DNA of 51,849 nt from Oscillospiraceae bacterium (lineage in GTDB: Bacteria > Bacillota > Clostridia > Oscillospirales > Ruminococcaceae). Both the position numbers and the translations under genes were made by a program. Positions 26,008-33,963 of this stretch are shown here, piece by piece (the stretch's first letter is position 1; each line of letters begins with the position of its first letter). The stretch is from NCBI GenBank assembly GCA_021769725.1, contig JAETSI010000019.1, positions 1 through 51,849 of the forward strand, in the 5' to 3' direction. The notes below the pieces were generated by a model. It worked only from the letters and a program-made list of their open reading frames with translations, was not told the origin of the DNA and did no database searches.

Positions 26008-27126
26008 ATGATTATTCTTGATGATCTGAAAATTGAAATGACAGGTTTTCGGAAAGAAATGGAGGAGCTTGCCGATGTGCTGAATATAAAGGCTGCGCAG
26101 GAAAGAGTAGCTGCTTTAAGTGAAGAAACGGCAAAGGACGGTTTCTGGGATGATCTGGAAAATTCCCAGAGTGTGCTTAAAGAACAAAAGTCGCTTGAAA
26201 GAAAGATAGAAAGATTCAATCAGCTTAACGAAAGGCTGGAGGATCTTATTACACTTATCGAACTTTCTATCGAGGAGGATGACGACAGCTCCGTTGAGGA
26301 GATAAAGTCAGAGTCTGAGGCGTTCAAGAGCAAGCTGGAGGAAGAAAAACTGTCAACGCTTCTTACCGGAGAATACGACAATGCAAATGCTATTCTTACT
26401 TTCCATGCCGGAGCAGGTGGAACAGAGGCTCAGGACTGGACAGAAATGCTCTATAGAATGTACAATATGTGGGCAGAGCGTCATAATTACAAGGTGACTC
26501 TTATGGATTACCTCGACGGAGATGACGCTGGCGTTAAATCGGCTTCTATTCTGATAGAGGGTGAAAACGCTTACGGCTATATGAAGTCGGAATCAGGTGT
26601 TCACCGTCTTGTAAGAATATCTCCTTTTGATTCTTCCGGCAGACGTCACACTTCGTTTGCAGCTCTGGAAGTAATGCCTGAGATCGACGATTCTATTGAA
26701 GTTGATATCCGTCCGGAGGATATAGAAATGGAAGTGTACCGTTCCAGCGGTGCAGGAGGTCAGAAAGTAAATAAGACCAGCTCGGCAGTTCGTCTTATCC
26801 ATAAACCCACGGGAATAGTTGTATCATGCCAGACGCAGCGAAGCCAGTATCAGAATAAGGATTATGCCATGAAAATGCTCCGTTCCAAACTGGTTGAGAT
26901 CAAGGAAAGAGAGCACCTGGAAAAGATCGAGGACATCAAGGGCGTACAGCGTGAGATAGCCTGGGGTTCACAGATAAGGTCTTATGTTTTCATGCCCTAT
27001 ACGCTTGCGAAAGATCATAGAACAGGTTTTGAAAACGGCAACATACAGGCGGTTATGGACGGTGATATTGATGGATTTATCAATGCATATCTTAAATCAC
27101 TGTCTCATGGAACTCTGGAAAAATAA
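26008..27126 (+). CDS. prfB: Peptide chain release factor 2, without frameshift
   Basis: A 372-residue RF2, which terminates translation at UGA and UAA. The SPF anticodon-like tripeptide lies at 205-207 (RISPFDSSGRR) and the GGQ catalytic motif at 250-252 (SGAGGQKVNKT). ATG 26008 with GAAAGGA upstream gives a full N-terminus (MIILDDLKIEM). Many bacterial prfB genes need a programmed +1 frameshift at an in-frame UGA near codon 25; here the N-terminal region is continuous with no UGA, so that autoregulation is absent. It has its own promoter and a strong terminator. Confidence 0.95.
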   Translation: MIILDDLKIEMTGFRKEMEELADVLNIKAAQERVAALSEETAKDGFWDDLENSQSVLKEQKSLERKIERFNQLNERLEDLITLIELSIEEDDDSSVEEIKSESEAFKSKLEEEKLSTLLTGEYDNANAILTFHAGAGGTEAQDWTEMLYRMYNMWAERHNYKVTLMDYLDGDDAGVKSASILIEGENAYGYMKSESGVHRLVRISPFDSSGRRHTSFAALEVMPEIDDSIEVDIRPEDIEMEVYRSSGAGGQKVNKTSSAVRLIHKPTGIVVSCQTQRSQYQNKDYAMKMLRSKLVEIKEREHLEKIEDIKGVQREIAWGSQIRSYVFMPYTLAKDHRTGFENGNIQAVMDGDIDGFINAYLKSLSHGTLEK

Positions 27127-27130
27127 GAAT

Positions 27131-27162
27131 AAAAACGGACAGCCAAAAAGCTGTCCGTTTTT
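27131..27162. terminator. Bidirectional terminator between prfB and the TPR gene
   Basis: A 13-bp perfect stem (27131-27143 with 27150-27162) with A5 on one side and T7 on the other lies between convergent genes. Confidence 0.9.
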
Positions 27163-28233
27163 TTATTTTTCCGGTTTTTCATTGACGGTCTGGGTTATAT
27201 CAGGCTTGTCATTACTGCTGTTCTCTTTAGGCGGTTCGTATTTAAGGATAATTTCCTTAAGCTTTTCATCCCTTGTAAGACCGTAGGTAAGCTTCATTGC
27301 ATTAAGAGCATTGTAGAGATCTTTTTTGCCGAGATAATAAGAAGCAAGCTGAGCAGCAACGCTGATTACATCCTGATTCGGACCAAATTCCATGCCGTAT
27401 TTTCCGAGAACATCCTTGATCTTTTCAAGACCGACATATTGTACGGGAGAGCCTTTAAGGTCGGCAAGATGCTGCATTTCCATAGGAATAGCGGGATTGG
27501 GATAAGACATTATGCTGGCAGTATAAAAAGCAACGGCATCGTCAAATTCCTGAAAATCAGTAAGTATATACCCCATATTAGCGTAGCATCTGGCGATAGC
27601 GGCAGGGGTAGAAGCAACTTTAAGCGTTTCGGCAGTTATCTCAATGAGACGCTGCTTGTTTTTCAGTCTCTTGTAAACTTCTGCAAGCTCAAATTTCGGG
27701 CCGCAGTCAACAGGGTTGAACTCAATAGCCTTTTGCAGTACTGGTATAGCATCCAGCGGAGAACCAGCCTCTGTCAGTATATAGGCATATGTAGTAATAT
27801 ATCCGGCAAAATCGTATGGGGTGCGTATAAGAATCTTTTCCGGCTTGAAGAACATTTGATAAAGATTGTCCTCAAAAGGGTTACGGAAAGAAACATAACG
27901 CTGCTTTTCGGTTTCCTTGAATTCGACCGTGATCTTCTTGTAAAGCTTTTCCGCCAGCACCTTTGCCTCCGGGATGTTGCGTTCTTCAATAAGCTTGTCA
28001 ATGTTGTTGTAGTAATGGTCGAGACGTATACCGTCAATGTGAGTGATACGGATCACTTCTTCACGTTTTTCTTCGGGCATATTTTCCATTATAAGGTTTC
28101 CGGCAGCAGAGATGCCGTCAGTATTTTTTTCACGGATAAAACGTTCAGCTTCTTTGCGCAGCAAGGCCTCGTTATCTGCTGGATCGTCTCCCATTTTGCT
28201 TTTCAGTTCGTTATAAATTTCATCGTATGCCAA
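27163..28233 (-). CDS. TPR-repeat cytoplasmic protein
   Basis: A 356-residue soluble helical protein. The middle and C-terminal parts carry tetratricopeptide-like pairs: AGSPLDAIPVLQKAIEFNP, CGPKFELAEVYKRLK, AIARCYANMGYILTDFQEFDDAVAFY and YLGKKDLYNALNAMKLTYG. The N-terminal 120 residues are helical and of unknown family. The last 25 residues are polar and disordered. The start is uncertain: TTG 28233 has GAGGT seven bases upstream, while ATG 28248 has no ribosome binding site. It lies about 115 bp downstream of the 839-residue scaffold gene on the same strand, and TPR domains bind short peptide motifs, so the two proteins may interact. Confidence 0.7.
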   Translation of the reverse strand: MAYDEIYNELKSKMGDDPADNEALLRKEAERFIREKNTDGISAAGNLIMENMPEEKREEVIRITHIDGIRLDHYYNNIDKLIEERNIPEAKVLAEKLYKKITVEFKETEKQRYVSFRNPFEDNLYQMFFKPEKILIRTPYDFAGYITTYAYILTEAGSPLDAIPVLQKAIEFNPVDCGPKFELAEVYKRLKNKQRLIEITAETLKVASTPAAIARCYANMGYILTDFQEFDDAVAFYTASIMSYPNPAIPMEMQHLADLKGSPVQYVGLEKIKDVLGKYGMEFGPNQDVISVAAQLASYYLGKKDLYNALNAMKLTYGLTRDEKLKEIILKYEPPKENSSNDKPDITQTVNEKPEK

Positions 28234-28300
28234 AAGTATATACCTCATTTCGTTTACGGCAGCGGTATGGGGATTGCTTTGCCGCCGATATATTCTTGTA

Positions 28301-28336
28301 TACCGTACAAAGCACGTTTAATGGCTTTGTACGGTA
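28301..28336 (-). other. Intercistronic hairpin, not a typical terminator
   Basis: A 13-bp perfect inverted repeat (28301-28313 with 28324-28336) with a 10-nt loop lies 14 nt after the stop of the 839-residue gene. No T-run follows on the minus strand, so it may stabilise or process the mRNA, or terminate only partly. Confidence 0.6.
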
Positions 28337-28349
28337 AGATTTTCGTGGA

Positions 28350-30869
28350 TCAGAAGCCTCTTTTTGCCAGATCCTTTTTAAATTTTGCAGCGTATTTATC
28401 CTGCTTTTTCTTGTCCTTGAGTTCGCTCTTGGACATATTTCTTATATCGTTTTCAGTTTTTTGTGCAGCGGCAGGGCGTGCAGGAGCAGAAGTTTTGGGT
28501 GCAGAGCCTTTATATTCACTGCCGAGATTTACTTCTGTCTGAGCTGCCTGCTTCTTGTTTTTCAGAGAATTGTCACCCATTTGAGAGAGAACATCTTCAA
28601 TCGAGGAAAGAACAGGTGTATTTGCACGCAGTCCCTGTGTTTCGATAAGATTCTTGTTTGCATAGTCCTTTGAGCTGGAAATGGCGTTTACAAATGCTTT
28701 GGAAGTTTCTTTTGTATGGGGATTAACAGCAATCTTAGAGATATTTGCAGATGGCTGCACATACCGACCGTCAGAACCCTGATTGCCAAGTTTGGCCTTT
28801 ATATATGCAGGTGTCTGAGTAGGAGCATCCAGTTTCACGTAAGGTTTCTGGATATTTGCGCCCATTTGTCCGCCCATAGTATTGCTCATTCCCATCATAG
28901 GTCTGTGCTGTACGGCAGACGGCTGTGGAGGAACAGGCGGCTGCTGACCTCCGACGGGGATATAAATAGGCTGACCATTCTGATCGTAACCTGTCATCTG
29001 CATTTGCATATATGTATATATTGGCTGACCGGCTGCATCATATCCGGCAAGCTGCGGTACATTAATGATCTGTGGCTGAACTGGAGGAACTGCCTGAATC
29101 GGAGTTGGCTGAACTGGAGGAACTGCCTGAATCGGAGTTGGCTGAACTGGAGGAACTGCCTGAATCGGAGTTGACTGAACTGGAGGAACTGCTTGAACTG
29201 GAATTGGCTGTACCGTGGGAATGTTCTGAACGGGAACAGGCTGAGGTATTGCAGTCTGAACCGGATCAGCAGATGTTTCCGGAATTTGTATAGCAGCCAC
29301 TTCCTGAGCATCGTTTTCGACAGCTTCTGCTGCATACTCCTGAGAGTCATCTTCGGCAACTTCTTCTGCATACTCCTGAGCGTCGTCTTCGGCAGCTTCT
29401 TCTGCATGCTCCGGAGCGTCGTCTTCGGCAGCTTCTTCTGCGTACTCCTGAGTGTTGTCCTCGACAGCTTCTTCAACGTATTCCTGAACAGATTCTTCCA
29501 TGTATTCTTCAGCAGATGTTTCTGCAACTTCTGCGACGTCAGAGATTTTATTGAGTACGGGTACTTCTGGAATCTCAAAATCCGCAAAGTCGTCATCCGC
29601 AAGCTCGTTAGCTGTATCATTAGCTTCTTCGTAAGCCGGAACCTGCGGAACATCATTAATGAATTCAGAAAGATCGTCAAGAACGGGAAGTTCCGGAATG
29701 GATATCTCATCAATGGTAGGAGCTGACGATTTTTCAATGACGGGAGCGGAAAGATCTTCAAGCACAGGCGGAGTAATATCATCAAGTGCAGGCGGAACTA
29801 TATCTTCAAGCACAGGAGGAACGATATCCTCAAGAGCCGGAACTTCCGGTTTAGTATTATCAGCTTTGTTTTGAACGAGCTGTTCGGCAACTGTTTGTTC
29901 AGGAAAAGAAAGTTCATCCATTTCTGTGGGCTGCGGTTCGGGTTCTGGAATATCCACGCCGTCGAAACCGAATATCTGATTGGCAACGAAATCCCAGTCT
30001 GAATTACCCTCAAGGCTGATTTCTGGTTCTTCTTCTGGTTGTGAAATAGTTTCCACATGTGCGGTTTTCAGTTCGTCTTCGGAGACGTTGATAACAGAAT
30101 CGTCGTTTTCATACGCAGCTGAAAGTTCTTCATTGTCGTTTCCGTCGTCAGCAGGAAGATATTCCGGTTCTGGCGTCGGAATAGCAAACTGTGCCAGAAA
30201 GTCGTCCTGCACGATCGGAGTATCCGGCTTTTCCTGAACTTCTTCGTCTGCCGGTTTCCGGATAGCGAACTGAGCGAGGAAATCGTCCTGAACAGGCGGC
30301 TCAGGTTCGGGTTCTTCCTTTGGAACATTTATTGCAAACTGTGCAAGGCTGTCGTCGATAGCGATGCCTGTTCCGGGAATATTTTTCTGAGCGGCGAGGG
30401 CAGCTTCTTTTTCGGCAGTTTTTCTTGATTCTTCTTCGGCAGCCAGTCTTGCTTCTTCTTCAGCTTTTCTTGCAGCTTCTTCTGCTGCTCTTTTAGCCTC
30501 GGCTTCTTTTCTTTCGGCTGCTGCTTTTTCTTCTTCCTCCTGACGCTTCTGTTCGGGAGTTTTTGTTATTTTTGCGGTGGTATTGCCAAGGGGAACAATA
30601 CCTTCGTCCTCAATTCCTTTTTTAGCTTTGGCACGTTCTTCTTTGAGAATTCTCGCCATTTCTTTCTTGTCGGATCTGATTATCTTCTTTGCAAGTCTTT
30701 CCTTGCACTTGTCACATGAGATCTCTTTAAGGTCGGTCATAACGTTGCCTATACGGTATTTTGAAATGTTTTCAGGCTTGATAAGAGAAATTCCGCAGCC
30801 GGTCTTTTTCTTGTCGTCGCTGCCGTGTATCTCATCGTTAAACGAAGATGTTACGAGTAAAATATCCAT
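28350..30869 (-). CDS. Large acidic scaffold-like protein with Cys cluster, coiled coil and motif repeats
   Basis: An 839-residue protein of unrecognised family, with no signal peptide or membrane helix. Residues 1-60 form a small module with C25, CDKC at 52-55 and H15, possibly zinc-binding. Residues 70-162 form a charged, alanine- and glutamate-rich coiled coil. Three copies of DD(S/F)LAQFAI follow at 172-180, 195-203 and 222-230. Then come disordered acidic blocks with repeats of LEDIVPP, EYAEEAAEDDAQ (12 residues) and VPPVQPTPIQA (11 residues), a Q/P/G-rich part, and a basic tail ending KFKKDLAKRGF. ATG 30869 has GGAGATC just upstream. The plan suggests a binding hub; its partners are unknown. 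Confidence 0.7.
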   Translation of the reverse strand: MDILLVTSSFNDEIHGSDDKKKTGCGISLIKPENISKYRIGNVMTDLKEISCDKCKERLAKKIIRSDKKEMARILKEERAKAKKGIEDEGIVPLGNTTAKITKTPEQKRQEEEEKAAAERKEAEAKRAAEEAARKAEEEARLAAEEESRKTAEKEAALAAQKNIPGTGIAIDDSLAQFAINVPKEEPEPEPPVQDDFLAQFAIRKPADEEVQEKPDTPIVQDDFLAQFAIPTPEPEYLPADDGNDNEELSAAYENDDSVINVSEDELKTAHVETISQPEEEPEISLEGNSDWDFVANQIFGFDGVDIPEPEPQPTEMDELSFPEQTVAEQLVQNKADNTKPEVPALEDIVPPVLEDIVPPALDDITPPVLEDLSAPVIEKSSAPTIDEISIPELPVLDDLSEFINDVPQVPAYEEANDTANELADDDFADFEIPEVPVLNKISDVAEVAETSAEEYMEESVQEYVEEAVEDNTQEYAEEAAEDDAPEHAEEAAEDDAQEYAEEVAEDDSQEYAAEAVENDAQEVAAIQIPETSADPVQTAIPQPVPVQNIPTVQPIPVQAVPPVQSTPIQAVPPVQPTPIQAVPPVQPTPIQAVPPVQPQIINVPQLAGYDAAGQPIYTYMQMQMTGYDQNGQPIYIPVGGQQPPVPPQPSAVQHRPMMGMSNTMGGQMGANIQKPYVKLDAPTQTPAYIKAKLGNQGSDGRYVQPSANISKIAVNPHTKETSKAFVNAISSSKDYANKNLIETQGLRANTPVLSSIEDVLSQMGDNSLKNKKQAAQTEVNLGSEYKGSAPKTSAPARPAAAQKTENDIRNMSKSELKDKKKQDKYAAKFKKDLAKRGF
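29079..29210 (-). repeat. Coding tandem repeat, four 33-bp units
   Basis: Four units at 29079-29111, 29112-29144, 29145-29177 and 29178-29210, the first three nearly identical and the fourth diverged. Each encodes 11 residues (AVPPVQPTPIQ). Unit length keeps the frame, so copy number can change without breaking the protein. Confidence 0.9.
29296..29475 (-). repeat. Coding tandem repeat, about five 36-bp units
   Basis: Clear units at 29332-29367, 29368-29403, 29404-29439 and 29440-29475, plus a degenerate unit at 29296-29331. Each encodes a 12-residue acidic block of the EYAEEAAEDDAQ type. Confidence 0.85.
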
Positions 30870-31005
30870 AATGATCTCCATCCGCCGGCGTAAACTTTCA
30901 CGCTGGCTGCCGCTTTACGGCTGCGGCCTGCCGATTTCCCAAAGTCCGTGGCTGAGCGGAATGAATCTGTGAATGTTTCCGGAAAGTCGCACGGCACATA
31001 AATAC
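30870..31005 (-). promoter_or_regulatory. GC-rich structured 5' leader of the scaffold gene
   Basis: The predicted 135-nt leader is far richer in GC than the AT-rich DNA upstream. It contains several possible helices: a CCGTG/CACGG long-range pair, a GCCGC/GCGGC hairpin, and a GCGTGAA/TTTACGC hairpin just before the ribosome binding site. It does not match a riboswitch class I can name. It ends in ATGGAGATCATTATG. The remaining 31041-31296 is AT-rich, with nothing recognised. Confidence 0.5.
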
Positions 31006-31011
31006 ATATAT

Positions 31012-31040
31012 ATTATACAATATCCTTCAAAAAAAATCAA
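31012..31040 (-). promoter_or_regulatory. Promoter of the scaffold gene
   Basis: On the minus strand, TTGATT (31035-31040), a 17-bp spacer and TATAAT (31012-31017). Transcription should start near 31005. Confidence 0.75.
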
Positions 31041-31296
31041 CAGCTTTTTAGAAAAATTCCAGTGAAATTATACTGAAATTAATTTTTTTGGAGAAAATAA
31101 CAAATTGTTATTGATTTTTTTGTCAAAAATACACTGTAAAGGTTAATAACTGATTTGCACTATACTTCTGTGTATGATTCGGCAATAAATGCGTGTTTAA
31201 GCTGAAAAATCAGGATAAAACATGGTATTTATCATCAAATATAACAAATTTTATACGCTGATTTTGTGAAAATCCAACTATCTTTAAAAAAGAATA

Positions 31297-31325
31297 TAGA
31301 CAAATCGGCAGAAACAAGCTATAAT
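31297..31325 (+). promoter_or_regulatory. Promoter of rsmD-coaD
   Basis: TAGACA (31297-31302), a 17-bp spacer and TATAAT (31320-31325), about 33 bp before the rsmD ATG. Confidence 0.8.
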
Positions 31326-31358
31326 AGAAGTAATGCTAAAGTTTAGGAGATCGTTGCG

Positions 31359-31931
31359 ATGAGAGTTATTACCGGTATTGCAAGAGGCCGTCGTCTTAAG
31401 GCACCGGATGGGCTTGACGTCCGTCCTACCACCGACAAAGTTAAGGAGGCTGTTTTTTCAGCTGTGCAGTTTCAGCTGGAGGATACATATGTGCTTGATC
31501 TCTTCGCTGGAAGCGGTCAGATGGGCATTGAGGCTCTGAGCAGAGGAGCAGGGAGAGCAGTATTTGTTGACAGTTCCCGTGCCGCAATAAACTGCATAAA
31601 TGATAATCTGCACGCAGCAGGATTCGAGCGGAAATCAGAAGTTATTTTTCGTGACAGCTACGATTATATCAGACTGACCAGGCAGAAATTCGGTATCATT
31701 ATTCTTGATCCGCCCTACAGACACGGACATATTGCCGAGGTTCTTCCCATAGCAGCCAGGAAACTTGAAGAGGGCGGCTGTATAATTTGCGAATATGAGT
31801 CGGAGGCGGAAATCCCGCAAACTCCGGAGGGACTTACGCTTAGAAAGACATACCGTTATGGAAAGATTAATGTGACTATTTTTGAAAGCCCCCTTTCCGA
31901 AGAAAATAACGGGGAGGCAGAGACGGAATGA
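31359..31931 (+). CDS. rsmD: 16S rRNA (guanine966-N2)-methyltransferase
   Basis: A 190-residue SAM-dependent methyltransferase modifying G966 of 16S rRNA. The start RVITGIARGRRLKAPDG and VRPTTDKVKEAVFSAV are typical of RsmD. Motif I is DLFAGSGQMGIEALSRGA (about residues 47-64), and the catalytic motif IV is LDPPYRHG near residue 122. AGGAG lies nine bases before the ATG. The stop overlaps coaD by four bases, the usual pairing in Bacillota. Confidence 0.94.
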   Translation: MRVITGIARGRRLKAPDGLDVRPTTDKVKEAVFSAVQFQLEDTYVLDLFAGSGQMGIEALSRGAGRAVFVDSSRAAINCINDNLHAAGFERKSEVIFRDSYDYIRLTRQKFGIIILDPPYRHGHIAEVLPIAARKLEEGGCIICEYESEAEIPQTPEGLTLRKTYRYGKINVTIFESPLSEENNGEAETE

Positions 31932-32419
31932 GAAGAATAGCGGTTTGTCCCGGAAGCTTCGATCCGGTGACGCTTGGACATCTTGATATAATCACGAGGG
32001 CGTCAAAGCTTTTTGATAAAGTGATAGTTCTTATTTCGAGAAATGCAGGAAAATCACATCCGAGTTTTACGGCTACTGAAAGAATGCTGATGATAGAGCG
32101 TGTAACAAGAGATCTGGACAATGTGGTTATCGACATTCTGGACGGACTTCTTGCGGATTACGTGTGCAACGTCGGAGCTATAGCTATTGTTAAGGGGCTT
32201 CGTGCTGTCAGCGACTTTGAATATGAGTTTCAGATGGCTCTTGCAAATAAAAAGCTTTATTCCGGGGCAGAGACTGTATTTCTCACTACTGCGGCAGAAA
32301 ATATGTATCTCAGTTCAAGCGTTGTGAAGCAGATAGCTTATTTCGGCGGTGATATAAGCCACTTTGTACCCGAAATGATACTTGATGATATAAAACAAAG
32401 ACTTATTAAAGAGAGGTAA
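31928..32419 (+). CDS. coaD: Phosphopantetheine adenylyltransferase
   Basis: A 163-residue CoaD, adenylating 4'-phosphopantetheine in coenzyme A synthesis. The nucleotidyl-transfer motif GSFDPVTLGHLD (residues 9-20) has the conserved histidine, KGLRAVSDFEYEFQMA is the phosphopantetheine site, and YLSSSVVKQIAYFGGD matches the ISSTxVKE motif. ATGA overlap with rsmD. The coiled-coil gene follows after five bases. Confidence 0.96.
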   Translation: MRRIAVCPGSFDPVTLGHLDIITRASKLFDKVIVLISRNAGKSHPSFTATERMLMIERVTRDLDNVVIDILDGLLADYVCNVGAIAIVKGLRAVSDFEYEFQMALANKKLYSGAETVFLTTAAENMYLSSSVVKQIAYFGGDISHFVPEMILDDIKQRLIKER

Positions 32420-32424
32420 AATTT

Positions 32425-32922
32425 ATGAGTATTGATGAGATCCTGGAAGAAATGGACGAGCTTCTTGACAAAGCGTCTTCCATGCCTTTTGTCGCACATA
32501 AAAAGGTTATCGATGGTGAACGAATGAGGGAACTTATAAATGACGTCCGCTTGAATATGCCTCATGAACTGAAAGAGGCAAAGAAAATAGAGTTTGACTG
32601 CCAGAGAATCCTCAATGAGGCAAAGCTCAACGCAGAAGGAATTATCCGCAAGGCAGAAGAAAGAGCAGCCCAGATCGTTTCACGTGAGGCTATTATGATG
32701 GAGGCAAAGAAAAAAGCTGTGGATATGTTGACAAAGGCTCAGGCAGCTGCCAAGAATTTGCAGCAGAATGCAGCAGTGTCAGTAACAAAAATGCTGAATG
32801 ATACGGAAAGTCATTATGCGAGAAACCTTCAGAATATCAAAATGGTGAAGCAGAAGCTTTCGTCTGCTCTTGCCGGAACAAAGCAGATCAGATCGGATGC
32901 TGACAAAATAAATGTATTATGA
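32425..32922 (+). CDS. Coiled-coil protein, F0-b/DivIVA-like
   Basis: A 165-residue soluble protein dominated by an alpha-helical coiled coil from about residue 45 to 150 (EAKKIEFDCQRILNEAKLNAEG, RKAEERAAQIVSREA, EAKKKAVDMLTKAQ). It resembles the annotated 'ATP synthase subunit B-like' or DivIVA-like proteins that often follow coaD in clostridia, but it has no membrane helix and is not an ATP synthase subunit. GAGAGG precedes the ATG. The function is not known; a structural or division role is a guess from the fold. Confidence 0.75.
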   Translation: MSIDEILEEMDELLDKASSMPFVAHKKVIDGERMRELINDVRLNMPHELKEAKKIEFDCQRILNEAKLNAEGIIRKAEERAAQIVSREAIMMEAKKKAVDMLTKAQAAAKNLQQNAAVSVTKMLNDTESHYARNLQNIKMVKQKLSSALAGTKQIRSDADKINVL

Positions 32923-32927
32923 GAAAA

Positions 32928-32950
32928 GGACGCCGATGGCGTCCCTTTTT
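32928..32950 (+). terminator. Terminator of the rsmD-coaD operon
   Basis: A GGACGCC/GGCGTCC stem (32928-32934 with 32938-32944) followed by CTTTTT, just after the stop codon at 32922. Confidence 0.85.
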
Positions 32951-33060
32951 CCGCATTATCCTTCTTCAATGTAAACTTATAGTGTAGCGTGGAAAATACT
33001 TTCGGCTTTATACGGGAATGTTTGAGCTGAGATGATTGTACGCTTTATCTAAATCCTTTT

Positions 33061-33114
33061 CACAAAGTTTGTGAAATAAGCGTATTGAATCCACATAAAA
33101 AAATGTGGTATCAT
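33061..33114 (+). promoter_or_regulatory. Promoter with two inverted repeats for the lipoprotein gene
   Basis: TTGAAT (33085-33090) and TATCAT (33109-33114) are 18 bp apart, and the spacer itself is an inverted repeat (CCACAT-A6-ATGTGG). A second palindrome, CACAAAGTTTGTG, lies at 33061-33073. These look like operator sites, although neither protein nor signal is known. Confidence 0.5.
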
Positions 33115-33143
33115 AATTATATACTAAACGGAGGTCTATTACT

Positions 33144-33845
33144 ATGGATATAAGAAAAATATCAGCTGCCGCTGCAGCATCTCTTGCATTTTGTATGATA
33201 TGTACTTCATGCGGTGATAAAAAAGCAAAAAAAAGTTCAGAATATACAAACAAAAATATTGTAGAGGATGAGACAAAAGTTCCGGCAGATACACCAGATA
33301 AAAGTTATGTAACTGATGACGGAGAGACAGCAGCAGCGGTAACTTCCGGTCAGGCGTACCTTGAGATAAGAGATGCCAGCGGAATACATCAGTATCTTGG
33401 CGGTACTGAGGAGAATCTCTGCTATAATGCCGTGGTTGCAGATATTAAAGGAAATGGCAGTTATACGGTAAGCGTCACTGCTGATTCTGCCGGATTTCGT
33501 GCGAAAGCAGGAGCCGACACAAAGCCGGAAGGCTTGATGTACGCTGCTCTTAAAGTAAAAGACGGGGTAAAGGAATGTCCAAATGCGGTTCTTACTATTG
33601 ATTCGGTAGAAGTTGACGGCAAAGTTCTGCCGCTGGAGGCAAAGAACTATACATTTATCGAAATGGAAACCGACATTAAGTCCAATATCTATAACGAGTG
33701 GGCAAGTATGATACCAGCCGGAGCAGTATCGGCAGAGGGTGCAGTTGCGGAAGATAATACTGATTATTCGGCTGTTATCGTTTCCAAAGACGCTTTTACA
33801 TCATGGACTGAGGTAAAAGTGAATTTTACAGTTTCCGGAATGTAA
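33144..33845 (+). CDS. Putative lipoprotein, unknown function
   Basis: A 233-residue exported protein. A short basic start and hydrophobic stretch (residues 3-20) end in CTSCGDKK, a lipobox-like site with Cys23 as the probable lipid anchor; the -3 position is unusual. A disordered, acidic and threonine-rich linker (28-65) follows, then a beta-rich domain (AYLEIRDASGIHQYLGG to VKVNFTVSGM). GGAGGT lies 11 bases before the ATG. It is a single-gene unit with its own promoter and terminator. Family not recognised. Confidence 0.7.
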   Translation: MDIRKISAAAAASLAFCMICTSCGDKKAKKSSEYTNKNIVEDETKVPADTPDKSYVTDDGETAAAVTSGQAYLEIRDASGIHQYLGGTEENLCYNAVVADIKGNGSYTVSVTADSAGFRAKAGADTKPEGLMYAALKVKDGVKECPNAVLTIDSVEVDGKVLPLEAKNYTFIEMETDIKSNIYNEWASMIPAGAVSAEGAVAEDNTDYSAVIVSKDAFTSWTEVKVNFTVSGM

Positions 33846-33871
33846 AATATAAAACAGATTTAAAAATATTC

Positions 33872-33910
33872 AGGCTTATACAATGTTTTTTCGTTGTATA
33901 AGCCTTTTTT
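33872..33910 (+). terminator. Terminator after the lipoprotein gene
   Basis: A 12-bp perfect stem (33872-33883 with 33894-33905) with a 10-nt loop, followed by a run of seven T. Confidence 0.9.
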
Positions 33911-33963
33911 TCTGTCCTATTACAGAAGAGTACTGCGGAGCTCTTCGGAAAGGGAGGAAATAA

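Noticed and set aside
27439..28542. A 367-codon plus-strand frame opposite the TPR gene
   Set aside because: It is a shadow of the TPR and scaffold genes, with no ribosome binding site or recognisable domain.
29079..29475. Regular repeats that could suggest a CRISPR array
   Set aside because: Units are adjacent with no unique spacers and translate in frame inside a long gene.
28994..29785. Long antisense and alternate-frame ORFs over the scaffold gene, including a leucine- and glutamate-rich repeat frame at 29072-29293
   Set aside because: They are by-products of the tandem coding repeats, with no ribosome binding site and low-complexity translation.
30870..31005. Cobalamin or TPP riboswitch in the scaffold leader
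   Set aside because: Only short pieces resemble these classes, and the conserved boxes (full B12 box, CTGAGA) are absent.
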